From JABDMH01 sp965222645 (GTDB lineage: Bacteria > Bacteroidota > Bacteroidia > Chitinophagales > Saprospiraceae), in NCBI GenBank assembly GCA_965222645.1, contig OZ244968.1, positions 124,001 to 188,000 on the forward strand: a DNA stretch of 64,000 nucleotides, given 5' to 3'. Below are positions 17,062 through 24,399 of the stretch, piece by piece. A program made the translations under genes and the position numbers. A model generated the notes under the pieces. The model saw nothing but the letters and a program-made list of their open reading frames with translations. It was not told where the DNA came from and ran no database searches. How positions within the stretch are numbered: the stretch's first letter is position 1; every line of letters begins with the position of its first letter.

Positions 17062-18627
17062 ATGTCGTTTGAAAGGATTGGAGAAAGATTTTCGGTAGCA
17101 CTTTATATTCTTGTTCTACCCCTTCTATTCCTGGTGGGTTATTTATATCTCTTTGCCTTAAATGGTCCTTTTTTCTTGTCCAGAATTGATCCCGATTACG
17201 TGTATCTGTTGAATGGGATGAATTGCTCGATTTTGCACTTTGACAGAATCGGTCATTTGGATCATCCCGGCACACCTTTTCAAGTCTTCATTGGCATATG
17301 CATTGATTTAATTTATTTCATTTCAGGAAAAGATTCTATTGTTGAAGATGTTCTATTGAGGCCAGAACACTATTTAAAGCTTATATCTCACGTTCTGGCC
17401 ATTGTCTTTTTTTTTATTGTACTGCATGCGGGGAAAGTCGGAAGGGAAATTGCAGGAGTTCCAGGTGTTTTTCTCCTTCAATCCGGTGCTTTTCTCTCAC
17501 CCCTCGTTTTTGACCTTTCGATGAGAATGATGCCAGATAGATTTGGTATGATCCTCACGTATTTTCTAATGATTTTCCTTATTCATAAAGGTGCCCAGGG
17601 GAAAAGAAATGAGAGATGGCCGGTTTTAATTTCTGGTTTTATTTCGGGCCTGCTGGTTGCTACAAAGGTCATTTTTTTACCTGTATTACTCATTCCCCTG
17701 TTTTACCAAAGAAAAAGGATCCTCTGTTTCGTTTCGGCACTGGCAGGATTTTTTATTGGCATCTCACCTATCGTGGATCGATTTAATGATTTTTCAAAAT
17801 TTATCAGGAAGATTATAGAACATGATGGAATTTATGGATCTGGTGCCAATCAATTGATTGACCTCGATTCATTTATCCACAATGTGGGGTTAATTCTACA
17901 GATCAATCCCCTTCTATCACTGACACTGCTTTTGGCAATAATCGCCCTTGTGCGGCGACCCGATAGCATCGGCAAAGTGAAAGGTAGCAAGGGGTTTTAT
18001 ATGGGGTTTATCATAGCCGTTCTTTTCTCTATTGCCATTGTAGCGAAGCATTATAAAAACTATTACCTCATTCCGGTGGTAATTTGCCTTGGTCCGGTAT
18101 TGTTGATTTTATTTACCCATTATTCCAGGCATAAGATTTACGGTAGGATCATCCTCGCCATTGCGGTTCTTTTTTGCATATTGACGACCTCCAGGGTCTG
18201 GAAGAACTCTTTTTCAGTTCGTGAAAAAATGGAAAAAAGAATGGCATTAGTTTCAGAGTTCGATTCTCTTCGCCAGGATCCTCACTATTTACTCGTAAAA
18301 CCGGAATGGCTTTGGGGCCCATCCAAGGAATATGGATTAATTTTTGGCCTTAGCTATGTGCGACACCGAGATCGCTACAGTCCTGAAATTGATATGCTTT
18401 TTCCACGAGTGCTGACTTATGAAGGAATCGAAAAAGAGCTTTTAAAAATGAGAGTTTCAAAGATTCCAAACCATCAACTAAATGATCAAATACCGATTTT
18501 GATTTTTGACCAAAATGGAAGGCCTGCACGAGATCAATTAATATATATCGCAGAGCTATTTGATCGCCAACAATTGGATAGCTCTGTCTTGGTCACTGGA
18601 GATAAGATTTTTTTTTCGAGAAAATAG
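17062..18627 (+). CDS. Polytopic membrane protein, GT-C/ArnT-like
   Basis: 521 residues from the ATG at 17062 (a TTG two codons upstream is also in frame). About ten hydrophobic segments fill residues 15-385, followed by a soluble tail of about 130 residues. The first extramembrane loop contains FLSRIDPDYVYLLNG and HLDHPGTPFQVF, an arrangement like the acidic loop of GT-C (family 39/83) glycosyltransferases that use polyprenyl-phosphate sugars. No family can be assigned firmly. Ten bases separate it from the next gene, and it follows the GT2 fusion gene, which could supply its lipid-linked donor. Confidence 0.7.
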   Translation: MSFERIGERFSVALYILVLPLLFLVGYLYLFALNGPFFLSRIDPDYVYLLNGMNCSILHFDRIGHLDHPGTPFQVFIGICIDLIYFISGKDSIVEDVLLRPEHYLKLISHVLAIVFFFIVLHAGKVGREIAGVPGVFLLQSGAFLSPLVFDLSMRMMPDRFGMILTYFLMIFLIHKGAQGKRNERWPVLISGFISGLLVATKVIFLPVLLIPLFYQRKRILCFVSALAGFFIGISPIVDRFNDFSKFIRKIIEHDGIYGSGANQLIDLDSFIHNVGLILQINPLLSLTLLLAIIALVRRPDSIGKVKGSKGFYMGFIIAVLFSIAIVAKHYKNYYLIPVVICLGPVLLILFTHYSRHKIYGRIILAIAVLFCILTTSRVWKNSFSVREKMEKRMALVSEFDSLRQDPHYLLVKPEWLWGPSKEYGLIFGLSYVRHRDRYSPEIDMLFPRVLTYEGIEKELLKMRVSKIPNHQLNDQIPILIFDQNGRPARDQLIYIAELFDRQQLDSSVLVTGDKIFFSRK

Positions 18628-18636
18628 GCAGATAGA

Positions 18637-19416
18637 ATGATTGGCCTGCTAAGAAAACACATCTTTAAGCATCCATTGGATTCTCCCCTCCGGACCATGG
18701 AGCATTCCGAGCTCATCCGGAAGAAAAAGGCATTATATAAACTGTATCTCCAATGGTATCAGATCTTATTTGATGAACAGCCCGACCATAAGAACCAAAC
18801 GATCGTAGAGTTGGGATCGGGCGGTGGTTTCCTGAAAGAATTAGCTGGACACGTAATTACATCAGACTACTTACCGTTGACCTCTACCGACCTGATTTTT
18901 TCTGCTCTCGAGATGCCCTTCGATCAGCTATCGATTGACGCCATATTTATGATTGACACATTCCACCACCTGCCCGACTGTAGACTTTTTTTAAAGGAGG
19001 CAATTCGTGTACTCCGGCCAGGTGGCAAAATAATTATGATCGAACCAGCGAATAGCTGGTGGGGAAGGAATATCTATCAGCGATATCACCATGAGCCATT
19101 TGATCCGGAAGGAAAATGGTCTCTTGATGGAAACGGTGGACCGCTGAGCTCTGCAAATGGGGCCCTGCCGTGGATTGTTTTTGAACGAGATCGTTTGATT
19201 TTTAATCGCGATTTCAGCTCACTCACGATTGAGAAAATAGAATACCATACACCTTTTCTCTACCTGCTGACAGGTGGTTTGACATTTCATCAAATTATTC
19301 CCGACCTTTCCTACGGATTTTTTAGACAATTGGATTCCCTTGTGAGTCGATTGTCAAAGGAATTTTCCATGTTTATGACCATAGTACTACAAAAAGAAAT
19401 TAGAGAAAATGATTGA
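18637..19416 (+). CDS. Class I SAM-dependent methyltransferase (type 11)
   Basis: 259 residues. Motif I IVELGSGGGFLKELAG (about 53-68), the post-I acidic region TSDYLPL, motif II DAIFMIDTFHHLPD (about 108-121) and motif III EAIRVLRPGGKIIMIEPANSWW are all visible. The fold is that of small-molecule methyltransferases; the substrate is unknown. It overlaps the following DapA-like gene by eight bases and lies ten bases after the membrane protein, so these three are probably one transcription unit. Confidence 0.82.
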   Translation: MIGLLRKHIFKHPLDSPLRTMEHSELIRKKKALYKLYLQWYQILFDEQPDHKNQTIVELGSGGGFLKELAGHVITSDYLPLTSTDLIFSALEMPFDQLSIDAIFMIDTFHHLPDCRLFLKEAIRVLRPGGKIIMIEPANSWWGRNIYQRYHHEPFDPEGKWSLDGNGGPLSSANGALPWIVFERDRLIFNRDFSSLTIEKIEYHTPFLYLLTGGLTFHQIIPDLSYGFFRQLDSLVSRLSKEFSMFMTIVLQKEIREND

Positions 19417-20344
19417 GAATAGGGATTTGCAGAATGCATTAAACACGCCGATAGCTATTCCATTAATACCCTTTCGCAACGGTGAGATTGACTATCGTGC
19501 CCATCAAAAAAATATCCAGTACCTGATGACGAATAATCATTTAAGTGGTGGACGACCACGGGTCATATGCATTGCCGGCACTAGCCTCATACATCATGTT
19601 GATCATAAAGAACAATGTGCTTTGCTGACCTCGACTGCCGAAGTTATGGCAGGAGAGGGGGTGCTGATTTCGGCCATACTGCCCAACCCGATTTCAGGGA
19701 CAGATTCTCTTATCCTGCAGCAAGCTGCAATGCAAAGGCCACCGGATGCCTACTTGATTATGCCTCTCGGTGGTGTTTATCACAGCGAGGGCCTGTACCA
19801 GGGTCTTTCGGCCTTTGCTGAGCGGCATGGGAAGGAATCCGGTGCCCGTTTTCTCTATTATCACAGACAACCCAGGGATGAAGAGCAGGTCATCAGATTG
19901 ATGACAGATTCGGATTATTTTGTTGGATTGAAGGTGGGTACTTCTACCGATGATGTACCGAGATTGGTGTCTTCTATTAGAAATACAGCTGCCGTGATAT
20001 GGGGTATTGGAGACCGGAGCAGCTCAGCAGCAAGGCTGGGGACAAAAGGACATACGAGCGGAATCTCAGTGCTTTTTGCCAAGGCAGGAGATATGATCAA
20101 CAATGCACAAATGGCTGGAAAATACGAAGATGCAGAATCCCTGGAGTCACGTGTAGAGGCGCTGGAAGAACTTCGATTTATGAATGCACGGGCTTACAAT
20201 TACGCAGCAGTTCTTGAAGCTATGATCCTGAGCGGATTTGCTGATATTGATGGGGGAGAAGGCGGTCCGTTTAATCCCCGTGTACCCGCTGCCGTATCCT
20301 CAATGGTGGGTAGGGCCATCGACGGTCTGACAGACCTGCACTGA
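19409..20344 (+). CDS. DapA-family (dihydrodipicolinate synthase-like) aldolase/lyase
   Basis: 311 residues with a TIM-barrel class I aldolase pattern. The Schiff-base lysine lies in YFVGLKVGTSTDD (about 167-180) and the catalytic tyrosine in FLYYHRQPRDEE. The DapA signature GTTGE is here GTSLI (in CIAGTSLIHHVDHKEQ), which argues against true DapA and for another member such as a sugar-acid dehydratase or pyruvate aldolase. It sits in a glycan-type cluster rather than with lysine genes. Substrate is not assigned. Confidence 0.72.
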   Translation: MIENRDLQNALNTPIAIPLIPFRNGEIDYRAHQKNIQYLMTNNHLSGGRPRVICIAGTSLIHHVDHKEQCALLTSTAEVMAGEGVLISAILPNPISGTDSLILQQAAMQRPPDAYLIMPLGGVYHSEGLYQGLSAFAERHGKESGARFLYYHRQPRDEEQVIRLMTDSDYFVGLKVGTSTDDVPRLVSSIRNTAAVIWGIGDRSSSAARLGTKGHTSGISVLFAKAGDMINNAQMAGKYEDAESLESRVEALEELRFMNARAYNYAAVLEAMILSGFADIDGGEGGPFNPRVPAAVSSMVGRAIDGLTDLH

Positions 20345-20369
20345 TTCTTTTAATTTCTGTGAAGTTGTC

Positions 20370-20930
20370 ATGTCGACTATCCCCTCAGCATCATTGTACA
20401 AAAAAAGTAGTAACTTAACTGAAGAGGATGACTGTAAACTTTTAATCTTTCAAGAAGCAATGAAAAATTATCAGCAAAAAACTATTGACACGAGATCACC
20501 ACAAAGAGAGTACAAACCCAATTCAGTCTCGGATTATATGACTGAAGCCAAAAAACTCATCACTTTTCATCCTGAGACAGAGATTGCCGAAGTGGTAGAG
20601 GTTTTGCTCGAAAATCAAATTACGGGTGCACCAGTGCTCAACGATCAAAAGGAGTTAGTTGGTTTGATTGATGACAAGGATTGCCTGAAGGTTTTATTTG
20701 ACATTGCTTACCATAACCAACCTGTAGTAAATTCGACAGTTGCTGATTATATGACGAATGTGATGAAAACGGTATCGATCCACACCAATATTGTCGAAAT
20801 AGCCGATACCTTTTTGCACACTAAATATAAGCGGTTGTTGGTCGTTGATGACAAAGGGAAGTTGCAAGGACAGATAAGCAGACAGGACATTTTACGAGCT
20901 ATTCGAGATTTCAATTCTGAAAGCAGCTAA
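20370..20930 (+). CDS. CBS-domain pair protein
   Basis: 186 residues with an unstructured N-terminus of about 50 residues and two CBS repeats: VSDYMTEAKKLITFHPETEIAEVVEVLLENQITGAPVLNDQKELVGLIDDKDCLK and VADYMTNVMKTVSIHTNIVEIADTFLHTKYKRLLVVDDKGKLQGQISRQDILRAI. CBS pairs bind adenine nucleotides and act as energy or redox sensors. It is 25 bases after the DapA-like gene and may be the last gene of that cluster. Its partner enzyme is not evident. Confidence 0.85.
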   Translation: MSTIPSASLYKKSSNLTEEDDCKLLIFQEAMKNYQQKTIDTRSPQREYKPNSVSDYMTEAKKLITFHPETEIAEVVEVLLENQITGAPVLNDQKELVGLIDDKDCLKVLFDIAYHNQPVVNSTVADYMTNVMKTVSIHTNIVEIADTFLHTKYKRLLVVDDKGKLQGQISRQDILRAIRDFNSESS

Positions 20931-21292
20931 AGTAGGGTTCTCCTGTTGAGTTATGCGCTTAAGAGCTGGCAAAGTTAAGCCAGTCAGCTATTTATCCCCA
21001 TACTCTGACATAGAAGAGTAGGATTTATTTCCCATAGTTTTTAAGAATTCTCAATGATTTTGGATATCGCTTTTGAGGTAATTTACGATGTACCATTCAA
21101 AGTAGGGAAGAAGGTTTAACTCGGAGTCACGCACCCGAAAGAGGCATGCTGTCTGTCCCCCTGAGGGAGTCTGGTTTACCGTTAAACCATTGGAGGAAAC
21201 TTATGGCCCGCTGTACCGATCAGCTAAACAGAGGTATCTGATGAGCTCCATATTTGAACTATTTGTAAATTTGCAACCTTATATTAGTAATT
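20931..21292. other. Hairpin-rich intergenic region upstream of the toxin-antitoxin pair
   Basis: 362 bases with no coding frame. Hairpins seen: AGCTGGC/GCCAG..AGCT at 20964-20989; TACTCT/AGAGTA at 21001-21020; and GTTAAACC at 21181-21188, which can pair with GGTTTAAC at 21113-21120 or, alternatively, through TAAACC with GGTTTA at 21173-21178. The competing pairings look like an operator or a structured RNA. It was compared by eye with tmRNA, SRP RNA and RNase P RNA and matched none. Confidence 0.4.
21266..21273 (+). promoter_or_regulatory. -7 promoter box for the toxin-antitoxin pair
   Basis: TAAATTTG matches TAnnTTTG, 19 bases upstream of the antitoxin ATG at 21293. Confidence 0.45.
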
Positions 21293-21721
21293 ATGCCAAT
21301 TAAGAAAAAGTACAATGTGACACCTTCTGACATTTTGGAGCTTGAGGAGCCTGGTTCCGGGTACAACCCTCAATTGATCGATGCTGCTCGAAAAGGTGTC
21401 AAACGGAAGGATTTTTTGAACTTTGTCAAGCATATTAAGCGATCGGTACAGTCTCTATCAGATATTATTCCAGCCTCCTACAGCAGCTTGAGCAAAAAAC
21501 AACATTTTGATCTGGAAACCAGCACTAGAATATATGAAATTGCTCAGATTTATGCCATTGGACGGGAAGTCTTCGGAGACATCGATCGTTTTAATGATTG
21601 GCTAAATTCAGTTTCAATACCGCTAGGTGGGATTACTCCATTTTCACTTCTGGACACGAGCTTTGGTTTTGATCTTGTGAGAAAAGAGCTGAGTCGAATC
21701 GATCACGGAGTCTTTTCATAG
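21293..21721 (+). CDS. Xre/MbcA/ParS-type antitoxin of a RES system
   Basis: 142 residues. The C-terminal part (about 78-142: IYEIAQIYAIGREVFGDIDRFNDWLNSVSIPLGGITPFSLLDTSFGFDLVRKELSRIDHG) is the toxin-binding domain of the MbcA/ParS/Xre (DUF2384) antitoxin family. The N-terminal half would hold the HTH that autoregulates the operon (FLNFVKHIKRSVQSLSDIIPASYSSLSKK). The RES-domain toxin gene follows after 45 bases. It neutralises the toxin and probably binds the upstream inverted repeats. Confidence 0.85.
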   Translation: MPIKKKYNVTPSDILELEEPGSGYNPQLIDAARKGVKRKDFLNFVKHIKRSVQSLSDIIPASYSSLSKKQHFDLETSTRIYEIAQIYAIGREVFGDIDRFNDWLNSVSIPLGGITPFSLLDTSFGFDLVRKELSRIDHGVFS

Positions 21722-21766
21722 GTTCTGAAAATCCGGAAATCTCTTAAGTGCAGCACTGCATGTATT

Positions 21767-22219
21767 ATGCATGTCTTTAGAATAGACCGGGAAAAACGTC
21801 GACAAAATGTTCTGACGGGAATGGGTGCATTTCTAAATGGAGGCAGGTGGAATCAACCAGGGCAGCATGTGGTATACACGGCAAGTAGTCGTTCTCTGGC
21901 GATTCTGGAAATGTTGGTCCACTTCGATTTAAATAGACATTTCCCTCATGACCGAATTATGGCTGAAATTTACATTCCCGATGAATTAATTCGGAGTTAT
22001 GAGCCAAAATCCGGAACAGAGTGGAGAAAATTCCCATATCAAATAGCGACGCAAAGAGTCTGGGCGGAACAGAATGATGGAGAGCTTGCCGGGCTGCAGG
22101 TACCGTCAGCAATCGTCCCAGAAGAAATGAATCTTCTTATAAACCCAGATCATCCGTCGTTTCATCAATTGAGGGTGGTGCGGATAGCACCCCTGGATTT
22201 TGATAGGAGGCTTGCATGA
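21767..22219 (+). CDS. RES-domain toxin (NAD+ phosphorylase/glycohydrolase type)
   Basis: 150 residues, the normal RES length. RES toxins such as MbcT and ParT degrade NAD+ or modify proteins with ADP-ribose. Visible: FR near residue 5, GGRWN (Arg near 27), VVYTASSRSLAILEMLVH (Tyr near 37, Glu near 48) and GLQVPSAIVPEEMNLLINPDHP with the conserved Ser and NP-H ending. All key residues seem present, so the toxin is likely active. A hairpin-like TGCAGCACTGCA lies just upstream, between the two genes. Confidence 0.88.
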   Translation: MHVFRIDREKRRQNVLTGMGAFLNGGRWNQPGQHVVYTASSRSLAILEMLVHFDLNRHFPHDRIMAEIYIPDELIRSYEPKSGTEWRKFPYQIATQRVWAEQNDGELAGLQVPSAIVPEEMNLLINPDHPSFHQLRVVRIAPLDFDRRLA

Positions 22220-22341
22220 AACCAGACACCTACTTAACATAATATTAATTATAGGAAAAAATGATGCTCGGGAATTCTCGGGGATTAATTTACTGTTACA
22301 TTATATATCCTCAGAGATATTTCCCTAGTTAATTTCGAGGA

Positions 22342-22824
22342 ATGGACGAAGATTTAAATACATTGCATGAGCGTGCTCAAGCGTGGAAAAGGAAGAATGC
22401 TAAGCGATTAGAGAAGTTGAGAAGACAGAAAAACTTAACTCGCAATTGTAGAGATGCTCACATCGAGGTTTTTAGCAACTTGAACTGTTTGGAGTGTGCA
22501 AATTGTTGCAAAACTACCGGCCCTATGTTTTTGCAAAAAGATATAGCGAGGCTCGCAAAACTTTTAAGGATTTCTTGCCAGGAGTTTATCCACAGATTTT
22601 TGCGTGTTGATGAAGATGGTGATTACGTACTCCAGACAGTACCATGTCCCTTTCTGCTGGAAGATCATCAATGCTCGATCTACGAACAAAGACCTAAAGC
22701 CTGTCGAAATTATCCACACACAGATGACCGAGATCAACATAGAATTTTTCACCTGACCTTGAAAAATGCGGAAGTCTGTCCAGGCGTTTTGCAGATTTTG
22801 AAAGAGATTATAAATCACGAGTGA
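22342..22824 (+). CDS. YkgJ-family cysteine-cluster protein
   Basis: 160 residues. The cysteine pattern NLNCLECANCCK (about 48-59) followed by PCPFLLEDHQCSIYEQRPKACRNYP (about 99-123) and a later VCPG is the YkgJ/UPF0153 zinc- or Fe-S-binding signature. Function is not established for the family. The stop codon is made by the first bases of the adjacent MITE-like repeat (GTGAGG), mirroring what is seen at the cysteine desulfurase gene near copy 1. Confidence 0.85.
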   Translation: MDEDLNTLHERAQAWKRKNAKRLEKLRRQKNLTRNCRDAHIEVFSNLNCLECANCCKTTGPMFLQKDIARLAKLLRISCQEFIHRFLRVDEDGDYVLQTVPCPFLLEDHQCSIYEQRPKACRNYPHTDDRDQHRIFHLTLKNAEVCPGVLQILKEIINHE

Positions 22825-23004
22825 GGTTACTCCGGAAAGTGCCAATTTCACAAAATGAGTCAATTTTGGATGAGATTTTCACTTTTTTGAGATCGGCTGA
22901 TGCCTGTGTATCAGGCGATTGAAGAAAATGAAAATATTCCTGCCTGGCATGCCTCCAGGCAGACAGGGCCAAAAGAGCCATTTTTGATTTGGCAACCTTT
23001 TCGG
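22821..23004 (-). mobile_element. MITE-like repeat, copy 2 (main part, split by IS110 element)
   Basis: Inverted copy of the element at 2115-2288. Read on the minus strand, the interior from CCGAAAAGG to the end GTAACCTCAC at 22821 follows copy 1 closely. The missing first 11 bases lie at 24322-24332, on the other side of an IS110-family element. A palindromic 29-base segment (22939-22967) is inserted within this copy relative to copy 1, and copy 1 has about ten bases at 2230-2239 that are absent here. Confidence 0.8.
22939..22967. repeat. Short palindromic repeat nested in MITE copy 2
   Basis: CTGCCTGG (22940-22947) pairs with CCAGGCAG (22955-22962) around a seven-base loop. Copy 1 of the MITE lacks it, having only CCG at this point, so it looks like an insertion. 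A relative with the same CCTGCCTG/CAGGCAGG core is at 53236-53256. Confidence 0.65.
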
Positions 23005-23079
23005 ATTTCTATAGACTTTCCAAACTCAATTATCACTTTTTTCAAATCGCTCCGCGGGTCAGTTGAAAAAAAAGTATGC

Positions 23080-24081
23080 TCATGCTGCATAGTCAATCTT
23101 GTAAGTTCTTTGGTTTTTTACACAAGAGAAAACCCTACCTACGATCTTGTTACGTATAGCGTTTAAGACCAACATTTTGTTTTTACCTTGTCTGACCTTC
23201 CGGATATAGTACGCCTTCATCTCTGGATTGTTTCTCACCGAGCTTACAGCGCACATATGTAAGATTGTCTTGAGTGTTTTGTTTGCCATGGGATGGACTT
23301 TGGTTCTTCCCCTAAGACTCGATCCTGAGCTGAATTCGAAGGGAGCAATACCTGCAAAAGATGCCAATTGCTTGGCATTGCTAAAACGTGTAAATCCCCT
23401 GGTGTAGACCAGAAGATATGTCGCCGCAACAAATCCAACGGATTTTACCGAGGTGGCAAGTTCATACTTGACCTTAAGGTCTTCGTTTGATCTGATGGCC
23501 TTGAGAATCTTCACCTCTAGAGCTTTTAGTTCCTCTTTCAAAGCTTCTAAACTCTTGCTACAAGCTTGATGAAGGGCTTCCGATTCACTGACTAACCCAA
23601 CACTTTTGAGCTCCTTAATCGGCTTGCTTAAAGACAGTAGTGAGGTCTGTAGTCTTTCTCTAAGTGACAGATAATCAGATATTTGAAGCAGTGCTTTGTC
23701 CATCTGTTCATAGGACTTTGCCTTGTCCTGGTTGCGAAAGGCATAGCTCAGTATGCGTTCAGCATCAATCTCGTCACTTTTTCCCCTTTGGATCCCTCCT
23801 GACCACTTTATTTGAACTGGAGTTTCAACCCAGACAAATGCTTCCTTTGATTGAAGATAGGTAACCAATAGCCGATGATAAATACCGGTGTTTTCCAAAC
23901 AGATCAAAGTACTGTTCATTTTCAGCCCCTGCTTCTTCATCCAATTATACAGTTTATCGAATCCACCTAAATTGTTGGCAAAGCAGGCTTTTCTCACGCT
24001 TCGATCAGCTGTATTCTCGCCCAAGGCTAGATCTATTTTCCTTTTCGATACATCGATGCCCATAATTGAGTCCCATTTCAT
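23080..24081 (-). CDS. IS110-family transposase (DEDD/serine recombinase)
   Basis: 333 residues. The N-terminal RuvC-like DEDD domain shows MGIDVSKRKIDLAL (Asp near 10), CLENTGIYHRLL (Glu near 63) and RGKSDEIDAERI (Asp near 103 and 106). The C-terminal Tnp20 domain has FVAATYLLVYTRGFTRFSNAKQLASFAGIAPFEFSSGSSLRGRTKVHPMANK, with the serine-rich segment near 251-255 where the catalytic Ser is expected. The frame is intact, so the element may still be active. It uses an RNA guide in characterised relatives such as IS621. The long leader lies 5' of the gene, as in the IS110 rather than IS1111 group. Confidence 0.95.
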   Translation of the reverse strand: MKWDSIMGIDVSKRKIDLALGENTADRSVRKACFANNLGGFDKLYNWMKKQGLKMNSTLICLENTGIYHRLLVTYLQSKEAFVWVETPVQIKWSGGIQRGKSDEIDAERILSYAFRNQDKAKSYEQMDKALLQISDYLSLRERLQTSLLSLSKPIKELKSVGLVSESEALHQACSKSLEALKEELKALEVKILKAIRSNEDLKVKYELATSVKSVGFVAATYLLVYTRGFTRFSNAKQLASFAGIAPFEFSSGSSLRGRTKVHPMANKTLKTILHMCAVSSVRNNPEMKAYYIRKVRQGKNKMLVLNAIRNKIVGRVFSCVKNQRTYKIDYAA

Positions 24082-24113
24082 TTTAATACCTTTAATTGTT
24101 TAGAAATTAGCCA

Positions 24114-24291
24114 AATGTCTAAGCATACATCTGCGGTCTAATTCCCTGATAATAGGCCTTGGTGCCTCAATTTCTATCTGGACTCTGGATGTAAGATTCA
24201 CTGAAGGACTAAATCCGAAAATAGGTCCTTAACCTTTGAGTAAGCTCTAGGTCCCTTCAGTGAAGCTTAGACATTCGACGATCGCAAGATC
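24114..24291 (-). ncRNA. Predicted IS110 bridge RNA with target and donor guides
   Basis: In the transposase leader. Outer stem: 24114-24124 with 24265-24275, 11 perfect pairs. Arm A: 24197-24209 with 24251-24264, 13 pairs and one bulge, enclosing a loop with left-target guide GAGCUUACU (24247-24239) and right-target guide UUUUCGGA (24221-24214) separated by a small AGGU/ACCU hairpin. Arm B: 24126-24131 with 24188-24193, then GUC/GAC, enclosing left-donor guide AUAGAAAU (24177-24170), hairpin AGGC/GCCU, and right-donor guide AGGGA (24147-24143). A small 5' hairpin GAUC-UUGC-GAUC is at 24280-24291. Exact RNA ends are not known. Confidence 0.75.
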
Positions 24292-24321
24292 ACAACTTTT
24301 TTGCTGATGCAAGTCTAAGGG

Positions 24322-24332
24322 AGTAGGCTCAC
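24322..24332 (-). repeat. Detached end of MITE copy 2
   Basis: The minus strand reads GTGAGCCTACT, the outer 11 bases of the MITE terminal repeat, cut off from the rest by the IS110 element. The last two bases (CT) are the inferred recombination core. The preceding bases AACTA (24333-24337) also match those beside one end of copy 1. Confidence 0.75.
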
Positions 24333-24399
24333 TAGTTCACCCCCGGCGATCATTTTTAGGTTTTTCCTACCTTGGCTACCTTATATAGACCACAATAAA

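Larger units (their letters stand above)
23005..24321 (-). mobile_element. IS110-family insertion sequence (IS110 group)
   Basis: 1317 bp including one core dinucleotide. Ends were fixed by comparing the interrupted MITE copy 2 with intact copy 1: joining 24332-24322 to 23004 onward on the minus strand gives GTGAGCCTACT then CCGAAAAGG, matching copy 1 GTGAGTCTACTCCGAAAGG. The element begins CCCTTAGACTTGC and ends ATAGAAAT, has no inverted repeats and makes no ordinary target duplication, as in IS110. It carries one transposase and a leader of about 240 bases that encodes a predicted bridge RNA. Confidence 0.85.

Noticed and set aside
16910..17275. 121-codon minus-strand frame
   Set aside because: Overlaps the start of the GT-C-like membrane protein and shows no protein signature.
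20931..21292. Possible tmRNA, SRP RNA or RNase P RNA
   Set aside because: Checked by eye on both strands: no tag peptide or tRNA-like end, no SRP GNAR loop context, and no RNase P P4 consensus (the GGAGGAAACTT segment only superficially resembles it).
22900..23166. 88-codon open frame on the plus strand
   Set aside because: Spans the MITE/IS110 junction and the end of the transposase; not a real gene.
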